From Lojkania enalia (taxonomy: Eukaryota; Ascomycota; Dothideomycetes; Pleosporales): a DNA stretch of 39,276 bases. Each line of letters begins with the position of its first letter. The stretch's first letter is position 1. The stretch is taken from the NCBI GenBank assembly GCA_010094045.1, contig ML986822.1:1-39276 (forward strand). The letters run 5' to 3'. Below, piece by piece: positions 29,976 through 39,276 of this stretch. The notes beneath the pieces were generated by a model, which did no database searches, was not told where the DNA came from, and saw only the letters and a list, made by a program, of their open reading frames with translations. The position numbers and the translations under genes are program-made.

Positions 29976-30996
29976 ATGGCTCCAATCAAAGCACCAGATG
30001 CGCTCGACCAAATGAAGAAGGCGTTCAAGGGCCTCTTCAAGCGCAAGAACAAGGACAAGAAGGACGACGCGAAGCCGACGGCTGCCAACGAGGCTGCGGC
30101 TTCGAAGCCTACCGACACGGCTCCCGCTGCTCCCGCTGCTCCCGCTGCTCCAGCTCCGGCATCCTCCCCATCTGCTCCGGCTCCCGCGACCGCGCCAGCC
30201 CCCAAGCCCGCCACAAACGATGCTCCGAGTGCTCCAGCTGCGCCTACACCAGCTCAGGCTGAGCCTAAGGAGGAGGCTGCTGCTCTGGCAGAGCTCAAGA
30301 AAGCGACCGAAAGTACGTCCCCCATTCATTCCCCCCTTCGTCAGACATCGGAAGCAAACGACAACCTCTGGGACGGGTCCCGCTGGCGATATCGGACCGC
30401 CATGGATGACGATTGGTCGTCGCGCGATTAAGTCGCGCCCGATGGCAGTCTCTGAGTACTCTACTGGGTCGTTCCGTCAAGAACTTTCGACTACATTTTA
30501 GTCCGTCCACGGGCTGTCAGAGACCCTCTCGTGGGAGCTCAGTCGCATTGCAAACTTCCTAGCCGACCTCTCACTGTCTTATCTCCTTTTGTCTCAGCCT
30601 TTCAAAGTCTTCATTTTCCGCTGTGGATCCTCTGTCCTGCCCAGAATCTCGTCTTTCGACTTCCCTATAGATGCATCTTTTCCTTTTCTCATAAAGATAC
30701 CCATATACTAACGATTTTTACATTTAGCCCCCGAGTCAGCCGGCGCTGCTGCTCCAGCACCACCAACTGCCGTTCAGCCTGCGACTATTAGCACCGAAGC
30801 CCCGACCGAGCAATCACCTTCCGCCAATGCTAAAGCCACCGAAACAGCTCCTGCTACCGCTGAAGAGCCCCCTGCGATTCCAACTAGCAAGCTGGCTCCA
30901 GGCATGTCTGCTACGAGCGGTCCATTAGATGATAACCCTGACCTCAGCGCTGATGCGAAGGAGGAGCCAGCTGCGGCCCCAGCAGAGAAGAAATAG
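29976..30996 (+). CDS. Pro/Ala-rich protein of unknown function with basic N-terminus
   Basis: Model: exons 29976-30312 and 30728-30996, giving 201 aa. The intron is unusually long (415 nt) but has a GTACGT donor, a TACTAAC branch site about 20 nt before the end, and a TTTAG acceptor; phases match. The N-terminus MAPIKAPDALDQMKKAFKGL is an amphipathic basic helix followed by FKRKNKDKK. The rest is disordered Ala/Pro/Thr/Glu with a run of APA repeats coded by three tandem GCTCCCGCT units near 30120. Without splicing, the frame would end at 30431 in an unlike tail. Similar short proteins occur in other filamentous fungi as far as I recall, without known function. Confidence 0.65.
30313..30727 (+). 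other. 415-nt intron of the Pro/Ala-rich gene
   Basis: Donor GTACGT, branch TACTAAC, acceptor TTTAG. The inside is pyrimidine-rich toward the 3' end (30590-30690). It is six to nine times longer than the other introns in this window. Confidence 0.6.
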
Positions 30997-31724
30997 ACAA
31001 ATACAGACTTACAGTATAGAGGGATGTGTCTAGAGTTAGGTATGACACACTTTTGAAGTGCGAAGAACCTTCTCCACCTGCAACTGACACTTGCCGCTAC
31101 ATTTCCTCAATCCTGTTATCAAGTTCGTAATTCGAAATCGTGCTACTACCATTTGAAGGGCGAGTATAGTGGGGGGATCGATCTTCCAGGACCGGGCGTG
31201 TTTAGCGTCTCCCTCATTCTCATGGCGCTGGATAGTTCATGCAGTGAATGCTTTGTTTCTGCCTTTCTTTCCCATTTCCCTCAACTCTATACCCCTTGTG
31301 TACTTTCAGCGAGTGACGGAGCGGTTCTATGTAAAGGCCATTAAATCGGAATTCGAGATAGTTTATCTTATTGCCCTCAACTGCATTGCTGTGATTTTCG
31401 TCCGTGATTCTTCGTTTATCCTTTCTTCCAACATGGGAACGGCGCTGGTCCAACTATAACCCGAGACAGGCTGGTGCTGGAGTGGGGCTGCGCCTAGCGC
31501 GGGGCAGATTCACATCAATAATGTGGTACTGCTTCAAAGATTCCGGTCCCCAATTATTAACCCGCAAAGAGTGATTGTTCCCGCTTCACGCACATAATTC
31601 CTCCTCCTTTCCCTTCGCTACTCGCTCGCCCGCTTCCATGACTTGCAACTAATACTACTAGCGCTTGCACAAGACCTTTCCTACTACAAAACACCTTGTC
31701 TATCCATCCTACACCATCTACACG
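30997..31724. other. Intergenic region upstream of hbs1
   Basis: About 730 bp. The last 150 bp are pyrimidine-rich (31590-31720), in line with a constitutive promoter and leader. Open frames here (31153-31459) have no protein-like features. No repeat or RNA gene was seen. Confidence 0.4.
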
Positions 31725-34510
31725 ATGCCACCGAAGTCAGGCCATCAGCGAGCCAAAAACATTGACTACGATGAAGATGATATCTACGGCGATGATGATT
31801 ATTACGAGGAGGATGGGTATGAGATGACGGACCAGGATCGAGGTAAGGCAACATCGAGTAGGCAAATGAGCCGCCTCTAGACCCGAGCATCTTGCGACAT
31901 GTTAGGCTGATCTATAGCTAGAACAAATGCGTATCGGCACGATCAAGGTCAAAGAAGCATTGGGCTCGAGCTTGATGGTTTCGGATGCTCAGGTACAGGA
32001 CGCATTATGGGATAACTACTACGATGTGGGCAAATCCGTGGCGGACCTGAAAAGTATGGCATGTGCCATAATATCCAAGGACAGAATACTGACTGGGAAT
32101 AGAAAAGCTCAAGCCTGCACAGCCAAAGCTAGCACCCAAAGCGCAACCGCCGAGGACTTCCTCCCGTTTCGACCAAGCGGCAAATGCTGTGAAACTAGAC
32201 ATAAAGGGTAAGCAGACCCAATCTCATTCTCCCTTATTTATGGTTCAAGAGTTGTCTTGCACCGCACCGATCTTAGCGTCATCCGTCCTCTCTCATCAAG
32301 ACGATCCGATGCCATTACAACTGAGGACAAACGCCTCTAAAGGGTGTGCAGACTACCCTTTATCGTCGCCCGTGACCATGACGCATCACTATGACTCCTT
32401 CTCTGTAAAGGATTTCTTTTGCGATACGCCATGGTGTAATGTGCCCCCGCACCGAGTTGGACGGATATTGGTGGAGCCATGTTTCCCTAAGGGCGGCCTG
32501 CTGGGAGGGTCATCGAAAACTTCAAAACTCGCGGCTCTTGCCGCAGCGCGGAAGAAGAAACAGGAGGAGGAAAAGGCTATGGCCGCATCCTTGAACAAGC
32601 TGTCAGAGACGCAAACTGAGGCCGATGCCGCAGTCGCGTTACTTGACAGGCTCAGTGTAAAGGAAAAGGACGGTGTTTCAAATGCTGGTCTACGTGGTGG
32701 AGGCGAGATTTCAGAGCCTCGACTGAGTCTAAGCCGATATCCAATCCGGAAAAAGTCAAGCACACCACCCCCTGTTCCCATAGAGCTGAAGGTTGAGATA
32801 CCATCGGAACCTTTGAAAGTAGTCGAGACACCAACCCTCCGTACCGGACCTTCTGCTTTTGCTTCAGTTCTTTGCGGTATCGGCTCCACAACTTCTGAAA
32901 GGCGAACCATTGGACCATCCCGTTTTCCTATCCCTTACACAAATTTCCCTGGCTTCGCTAATGCCAAACCATTTGCAAAACCGAGTCCTGATGATGTTGT
33001 TATCCGCGCCCAGGCCAAAGGTGCGGTGCAAGGCTAACTGTTAGCGGCCAAAGGAGCTAAGTTCTAAACCTATGACAGGGGCCAAGCCAAAACCGGCGCA
33101 GTCAAAAAAAGCAAACGAAGAGAAACTTGCTCAATCTATAGACAAACTAGCAATGGACGAATCACCCAAACTTAAGAGTAAGAATCTCAATGTGATGGAG
33201 GAGTTCGAGAGGAGCGGAATGAAGCGGATGGCTAACTTCATCGTGATTGGTAAGCTATGCCAAACTCTGCGGCTTGAGTAATGGTTCTAATAAGAATAGG
33301 CCATGTCGACCACGGCAAGAGTACTTTAATGGGCCGCCTTCTTTATGATCTTAAGGTTATAGATCAGCGGTCAGTCGATAAACTTCGCAAAGAAGCTGAA
33401 ACCATTGGCAAATCTTCCTTTGCGCTCGCATGGGTGATGGACCAAACATCGGAAGAGCGAAGTCGAGGGATCACCGTAGATATTGCGACGAACCATTTCG
33501 AGACAGACAAGACAAGATTCACCATTCTTGATGCACCTGGTCATAAAGACTTTATACCCAATATGATTGCAGGTGCTTCGCAAGCCGACTTCGCGATTCT
33601 CGTAATTGATGCGAGCACGAACAGCTTCGAGTCCGGCTTGAAAGGCCAGACAAAAGAGCATGCATTATTAGTGCGTAGTATGGGCGTTCAGCGTCTAGTG
33701 GTTGCAGTTAACAAAATGGATACTGTATCCTGGTCGCATGACCGTTTTGAGGAGATTTCCCAACAGATGACAGCTTTCCTGACTACCGCAAACTTCTCAG
33801 AGAAGAGCATTACCTTCATTCCGTGTGCCGGTCTGACTGGCGAAAACGTCGCACAAAAGGTCGAGGATACGAATGCTAGTTGGTATACGGGTAAGACACT
33901 CATTGAGGCCCTGGACTCCTCCGAACCGGCAAAACGCAATATAGGGAAGCCACTTCGGCTGACGATCGGTGATGTCTTCCGCGGCGGCATCACAAACCCT
34001 CTGAGCATATCTGGTCGCATAGATGCTGGCGCTGTACAAATAGCCGATAGTATCCTCGCGATGCCATCTAACGAGACCGCTACGGTTAAAGCCATCGAAA
34101 TAGAGAACGAGCCCGTGGATTGGGCAGTCGCTGGCCAAATACCAACTTTGCACCTCACAGATATCGATCCGATTCATCTCCGCCTAGGCGATATCGTTTG
34201 CGATCCGAACGACCCTGTTAAACTGATCAAGTCATTCTCTTGCAAGATTCTAGCTTTTGAGCATGTCATGCCAATGTCAGTGGATGTGTTTAGAGGGAGG
34301 TTGCAAGCAGAAGGGAAGATTAAAGAATTGGTGGCCGTATTAGGCAAAGGGAAAGGAGAGGTAGTGAAGAAGAAGCCCAAGATTATTAAACCGGCGGAGG
34401 CCGCGAGAGTGGTAATTGAGCTGAGCCGGGAGCTACCGTTGGAGGCTGGGGTCAGAGTTGTGCTAAGAGAGGGTGGGAGTACGGTTGCTGCGGGGTTGAT
34501 CGAAGAATAG
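31725..34510 (+). CDS. hbs1: Hbs1, ribosome-rescue GTPase (eRF3/EF1A family)
   Basis: Model: exons 31725-31842, 31922-32053, 32103-32207, 32277-33020, 33079-33249 and 33300-34510, giving 826 aa; all five introns are GT-AG and in phase. With Dom34, Hbs1 frees stalled ribosomes in no-go and non-stop mRNA decay in the cytosol. The N-terminus has the acidic NIDYDEDDIYGDDDYYEED stretch and the Hbs1 N-domain (QMRIGTIKVKEALGSSLMVS, VQDALWDNYYDVGKSV). A linker with GGLLGGSSKTSKLAALAAAR follows. The GTPase has GHVDHGKST (P-loop), RGITVD, DAPGHKDFI, NKMD and PCAGLTGEN, then two beta-barrel domains to the C-terminus. The P-loop has His where Hbs1 and eRF3 usually have Ala, as in EF-Tu. The length fits filamentous-fungal Hbs1. 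Confidence 0.92.
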
Positions 34511-35328
34511 AGGTCAGGGCGGGGTGCTCAATAACGAGTAGATTATAATCGCTAGACAAATCGGACAACTGTGAAACCGGACATTTTCCTAAAAGGGAAG
34601 GGTCATATGTTTGGTTCCTTGGCTGAGCGACTACGCTACCGCGTAGTTCTGTATATCGGGACCAGAATGCTTTTGGCTATCGTGGAGTCAATGTGCATGA
34701 TCGGCAGGCCACTTCGAGATTGGGGCGAAGTCAGATTCTGTAGGGTTGAACAGTTTGCCTCGTCAACTTCTCGCCCCTCTGCAGGCGTTCTACTGTTCAA
34801 CTACGAGGTTGGTGGCAGCGGTTTCGATGTCCGAGAAAATGCAGCCAAGATGGAACCGAGCGGGTGGTCGCAATTCCTACTTCCCTCATAGCATATCCTA
34901 TCTTCTGGAATTCTAGCTGCTAGTCCTTTTTCTTGTACTCCAGAGTCAAAATGAATTCTTGTTATGAAAAGCTTTGTGTAGGAATCTCGAAGCTCACATA
35001 TACCCCTTAGCTAAGGCTGTACAACTGACTTCGGATATTTGCCTGAAACAAGTCATGCAACTGAAATCCGAACGAGACAAAAGCCACACACTACGCCATC
35101 GCTAAACCTTCGCAAGTCCATTGGTCTTCTAGACACGCTGGAATCGAAACAAAAGGATGAATAAGATCAGCCCACTGCATCAGGAGGGGTCGAAGATCGT
35201 CGTACGCAGGGCCCCTACGCTCCTAGGCCATATGATATAGCCATACTCTCCCCGGTCCATCGATCCTCCATGTTCGGCCAAAATTTTGAGCTTTGCACTA
35301 GAGTTTGGTGGTGAGCGATGCGATTATC
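34511..35328. other. Intergenic region, no convincing gene
   Basis: About 820 bp after hbs1. A plus frame at 34571-34891 is open for 106 codons but has no family feature and overlaps the likely hbs1 3' UTR. Nothing else is seen. The last part must contain the promoter of the membrane protein gene. Confidence 0.35.
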
Positions 35329-36720
35329 ATGATTGATTATTCGTGGTTCCAGGACCTAGCTCCGGCTGAGCAGAAGGCGATGTTAGAAGGACCAGCGCTC
35401 GAACCGCCGCTGGGAGTCGTGCCAAACTTTGAGAATCCGCCGAATGATAATGGACTCCGATATGGGGTTGTGGTCACATGCTGCTTCTTTATTGTTTGGT
35501 TAGTGTGCTCTCGGATCTATTCGAAGATTGTGTACCATAAGAGAGTGGATGTTGAAGACTGAGTACGCGGATTGTATTATCTAGATGTTATGAGGACGGC
35601 ATCGCATATACTGACTGCGAATAGATGTTGCCCTGATTGCCATGATAAGTGACAACGGTCAGCATAGATCTCGATTGTCAGTTTGTCGGGTTATAGGGCG
35701 TGTATGGAGGCTGGGTATGGTCATCTTTGCGAGTCATGGTTCAATTTGGCATCTTTGTTCACCAATGGGATGTCCGATTCAAAAACTTGCCCGAATTTCT
35801 CTTTGTGAGTAAAAAGTCTCCTTACCTACAAGACAGCTTACCATATAACGTAGACCACTTATGTCGGCTCGGCGTGCTACTCATACACCATCACGCTTTT
35901 GCAAATCGGCATCTTGACTAACTGGGCCAATACTTTTGTGCCTAAGGGCACTCGCGACACATTCTGGTGGACCTGCTATGTAGTCATGGTTGCTGATGTG
36001 TGCTTCCATATTACCGGAATAACCATACTACTTCTTCAGTGCTCGCCGCGGCGGAAGATATGGCAAAGAACGATAGCGGGCAGGTGTCTCGATGCCAAGA
36101 GACTTTACGTCGGTTCAGCATCCATCAACTTCACCTCCGATGTCATTATCCTCCTGCTGCCACAAAAGGTAATATGGAGCCTCAATACATCGAGGAAGAA
36201 GAAAATCGGCATTGCGTTTCTATTTGCAGCGGGGATATGGTAAGTGAGTCCTACTCTATAGATATAAGATAGATAGCTAATACTTGCAAGCGCATGCGTT
36301 GCTGCGGGTTTCCGCATTCCCAGTGCCATCCGGTACGCCACCGAAGCTGACATCGTGTATAACACGTCAGATATTGGTAAATGGTGCTATGCAGAGATGG
36401 CCTCGGGCTTCTTCATCCTATGCCTGCCAGCCCTGCCGAAACTCTTCAGAGACTCTCCGTATGTGAAAAAAATCTTTTCGAATATCAAGTCCTTTGCAAA
36501 GAGTGCGGCGGCGGTGAAGAGAGCACAGGGAGCAGGAGGGGCAAGTTATTTGTTCGGGGGGAAAAGAGAGCCGGATGCGAGCTTATTTACAGATTCGGAC
36601 CATTTTGGGTTGATGGTGTTGCCGAATGTTAAGGTTACGATGGAGTTTGATTGGCAGAGTGAGAGGGTGGAGACGACGAGTAATGAGATGGTATATGATG
36701 AGGTATCCCGCACATGTTAA
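35329..36720 (+). pseudogene. Fungal rhodopsin-domain membrane protein, first two splice donors not GT
   Basis: Phase-consistent exons: 35329-35560, 35625-35644, 35697-35804, 35854-36239 and 36291-36720, giving 391 aa. The product follows the fungal rhodopsin-like (PTH11-related) integral membrane family in order: LEPPLGVVPNFENPP, a first helix, VDVEDYVALIAM, GVYGGWVWSSLRVM, FVHQWDVRFK, TNWANTFVPKGTRDTFWWTC, SDVIILLLPQKVIW, and ADIVYNTSDIGKWCYAEMAS, then a cytosolic tail. Introns 3 and 4 are normal (GTGAGT and GTAAGT). Intron 1 would begin GAGTAC, as if the GT of GTGAGTAC were lost, and intron 2 begins ATAAGT, as if G became A in GTAAGT. Nearby GT sites break the frame. I call it a probable recent pseudogene; sequencing error or rare splicing remain possible. 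The role of the family members is unclear (cell-surface sensing in some). Confidence 0.7.
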
Positions 36721-36881
36721 GGAATATCCCATGTGCCATAAACCGCGTAGGACTATCAATTACGCGAATTGCCATCCCTAGAAGCGCATCCACGGCCACA
36801 CAAAACATCTAATGTATTGATCTTACCACTATATTTCTTAAAATAAAATTCAGCAATGCTACCTACCCGCACCAAGGTCAA

Positions 36882-39089
36882 TCACAGCTCCCAACTTGAA
36901 AGAAAAAGCTCCGCGAACAACGGATCATCGTCCATTATCAGCGCCGTGGTCTCCGCATCATACTCTGGCGTCAGAACCGCCTGACCATCGATTCCGTTCA
37001 TCCCACGACCATCATACCGTTTCTGACTAAACTCCCTCGCGAAATTCGCCCTCATCGCTCGAATTAGTCTCGGCGCTTTGAAAACTAGCCCGCTCCCGTT
37101 CTTTGCGTCGTCAACCAGTCCATGCAAGGCATGTAGTTCATCAAACGCCCGTGCAGACTCGTCGAGGACGTCTAACACGTTGATTCTTTGCTTGGCATAC
37201 TCCGTGTCCCAACCCGGCTCTACTAGTGTGCAGAGCCGAAAGCCTAGAACAGCGCAATGCGAGAACTGCGCCGCGATCTGCAGCGAGGTGCCGATGCGCG
37301 CCGCGGTCGGTATCGTGTCGAACACAGATAGCCATTGCGATATCGATGCCATTAGCGCGTTGAGAGATTCTAGTCTAGAGAGATTGGGGGTGGCGGGTAA
37401 GGGCTGGGCTGGGCGGTGGATGGAAGCTTCTCGGGCGAGGATTTCGGTGCTGTGGATGTGGAGGTGTGCAGTTACTGTGCGGGTGAATTTTCACTTAGAG
37501 TATAGATTATGGAGGAACCTACTGTTTGTAGATAGCTGTGGAGGGAGATTGTGTTTAAGTTCTTTGAGTTGGAGGAGGATGGCTTTGATGAAGTAGGGAG
37601 GTCGCGATTGAGGGCTTATCTCTGGATCTACTATTGGGTAGGTGATTTGGCCCATAATGAGATGGCATTTTACTTGAGTGATTAGGAGATCGTCGTGTTC
37701 TGATTCTTTTTCCTCGCCGAGAATCTGGAGACAGGACTCGAGATATATGGTCCAGCGGGGAGGTTGCACTTTGCGGATGGATATCCAGACCCTGATTTTG
37801 TTCAGTAAGGGTCACAGTAACGAGTGCAATAAACGTACGTAGAAGCCATAATCCAGGCTGCAAGGACTGTACGTCTCTCTTCGATAGTCCGGAAGGCGGA
37901 TACGTGTTTCTGTGGTGGATAGCCTATGAGTGCCGAGGAGAATTGTCCCTCATCATTCTCTTCACGTGGTTCTGGCGCGGACTTGTGAAGACCTAATGAG
38001 AACGTCATAGAGATGGCGATTTGTGTCCACATTGAAAGGAAAAAGTCGTCTTTCTTGTGATAATGAAACCTTGTATATATAGTCAGTAATCACTTATTAT
38101 TAAGTAGACATACTATGGTAAATGTACCATAGTGTAATAATTTGTGCTCAAGGTATTATCCTTATACGGTGGTGAATCTAGTATTCTCACGGGAATGCTT
38201 ACCATCCTAGGTAACAAATAATTCCCAATAGAACGTCTAAACTCTTCTCCGAGCCTCTTGCAACACTGTCCGCCATAGTTGTACGAATACTCTCGCCCAT
38301 GGCTAGCTGCTGTGCCGTCGATTTTGTCGTGAGGCTCATAATAACGAGCCAAAGGAATGGCTTTTGCAGCCTAAGAGTCGATGCACTTGTTTTGGCGGGT
38401 ATGTATACAAAGGGGAAAACTGGAATAAAGAATTGACGAAAGATGTGTAGTTGTGCCTCCGCTGTCGCATCTTGGATGTTATAACATGACACATAAGATG
38501 TAATTGGCAACGATATTCTGTTGTCGCTAACAATAATCTGCTCATCAGTCGAAATTAATGTCTCTGTTCCGATAATGTGACTGCCACTGCCTGTGTTTGA
38601 GTTTGGAGTATGAAGGTGTACCGGGCCGGTGTGGGGTTGATCCGATGATTTCCCATCTTGTAGGTGAAGTACTTGGCCCTGTGACCGCACAATGGAAGCG
38701 AGACTTTCAACTCGGTCTTCAAGCTCGGAAGTTTTTGTATGAGGTGGATTTTTCCGTTTCCGAATAGAAGTCGAGGGGTGGCATTGTTTTTTTAGCCGGT
38801 AGCAGCTAATATGAGTTAGCGTCATAGACAATATACGGGCTAGTAGGAATCAATGCTATAACCAGCCAAATGTTGCTCGCTATGTTGATGCGTCGATACG
38901 TACGGAGTACGTTCCATATAGCTGATAAATATAGGAATATGTATGCTAGATGAAGGTAACTTACCGTTCGCATCCGTCTCCGTTAGTCCGATAGATACAT
39001 TTATATTTCACGCGAGAACAGTTTGTGCATGTTTTTCCATACGGGGTTCGACGTTCTCTTTCTTGGCTACGTATGTTTGTTGATTCCAT
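36882..39089 (-). CDS. Zn2Cys6 (Gal4-type) fungal transcription factor
   Basis: Model: exons 39089-38965, 38805-38203, 38069-37839, 37791-37523 and 37474-36882, giving 606 aa. The introns (159, 133, 47 and 48 nt) are GT-AG and in phase; intron 1 splits the zinc cluster. Across that junction the six cysteines read C-x2-C-x6-C-x8-C-x2-C-x6-C (CTNCSRVKYKC, then CERCYRLKKQC). A linker and a short coiled coil follow (TSELEDRVESLASIVRSQG). The middle homology region includes QLHIFRQFFIPVFPFVYIPA, HYHKKDDFFLSMWTQIAISM and EERRTVLAAWIMAST. It is a nuclear DNA-binding regulator with a family-typical length; its targets are unknown and no biosynthetic cluster is seen beside it. The 3' end is 161 bp from the end of the membrane protein gene (convergent). 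Confidence 0.85.
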
Positions 39090-39276
39090 ATCGGAACTGA
39101 ATGTCGTGCAGATCAATCAGGAAAATTGGATGGCGGACCCTCAAATCGTCAAGCTTTTATTTTGTTACGGCTAAGCTATTCACAGTTAGCCCCTTGGCAG
39201 GTCCAGGGATATATATGTAGCATGTCTCGCATTTCTAGTCAATAGACGCAGTTTTCCAACCCTCATCAGAGCCAGC
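39090..39276 (-). promoter_or_regulatory. Upstream region of the Zn2Cys6 factor gene
   Basis: The last 187 bp of the window lie before the factor's start codon. A TATATATCC-like stretch (minus strand, near 39211-39218) is about 120 bp upstream and could serve as a TATA box. The region is cut by the window end. Confidence 0.35.

Noticed and set aside
29955..30329. 124-aa Ser/Gly-rich minus-strand frame
   Set aside because: Antisense shadow of the Ala/Pro-rich exon on the plus strand.
34571..34891. 106-aa plus-strand frame after hbs1
   Set aside because: No family features, and it lies in the probable 3' UTR and intergenic region.
1..39276. CRISPR array, rRNA, tRNA or biosynthetic gene cluster
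   Set aside because: I looked for regular spaced repeats, cloverleaf-like stretches and polyketide, peptide-synthetase or terpene genes, and saw none; this was by eye only.

Overview
This window looks like nuclear DNA of a filamentous ascomycete (Pezizomycotina). The reasons are short introns of about 45-80 nt with GTRNGY donors and CTRAY-like branch points, F-box and Zn2Cys6 and fungal-rhodopsin family genes, pogo/Fot1-type and Ty3 elements, and a block of AT-rich DNA with the mark of repeat-induced point mutation (RIP). I cannot fix the species. A Leotiomycetes-like genome is only a guess.

Layout. 1-5640 is a RIP-saturated graveyard: a Ty3/gypsy chromovirus pol (reverse transcriptase, RNase H, integrase, chromodomain) on the plus strand, its probable 3' LTR at 3753-3967, then another decayed repeat that I cannot name. 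5902-7356 (minus) is a protein kinase fused to two C2H2 zinc fingers; it needs four introns, one of them an in-frame 48-nt intron hidden inside an apparently open frame. 7680-9740 is a decayed pogo-type transposon with 42-bp inverted repeats, split by an LTR-like unit. 10049-12976 holds an F-box/zinc-finger gene and a small unknown gene, with a 138-bp palindrome-ended element between them. 13589-14498 (minus) encodes a secreted cysteine-rich M15-like protein. 14.6-18.6 kb is gene-poor and carries three relic reading frames, each broken by one or two stops. 18761-20257 (minus) is a second F-box gene. 20951-22228 has two small minus-strand genes. A 1.79-kb Fot1-like element (22296-24084), flanked by TA on both sides, sits in the TATA region of the second of these.

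From 24.2 kb to the end the DNA is mostly genic. It holds a nuclear SANT-like/AT-hook protein (minus), the PP2A activator PTPA/Rrd1 (plus), a Pro/Ala-rich small protein with a 415-nt intron, the ribosome-rescue GTPase Hbs1 (six exons), a fungal rhodopsin-domain membrane protein whose first two splice donors are not GT, and a five-exon Zn2Cys6 transcription factor (minus).

The genes do not form a pathway or a gene cluster. Rrd1 and Hbs1 are housekeeping genes, whereas the left half is accessory and transposon-rich. No CRISPR array, tRNA or rRNA was recognised. All exon models were made by hand from reading frame, phase and splice consensus; none is supported by transcripts.
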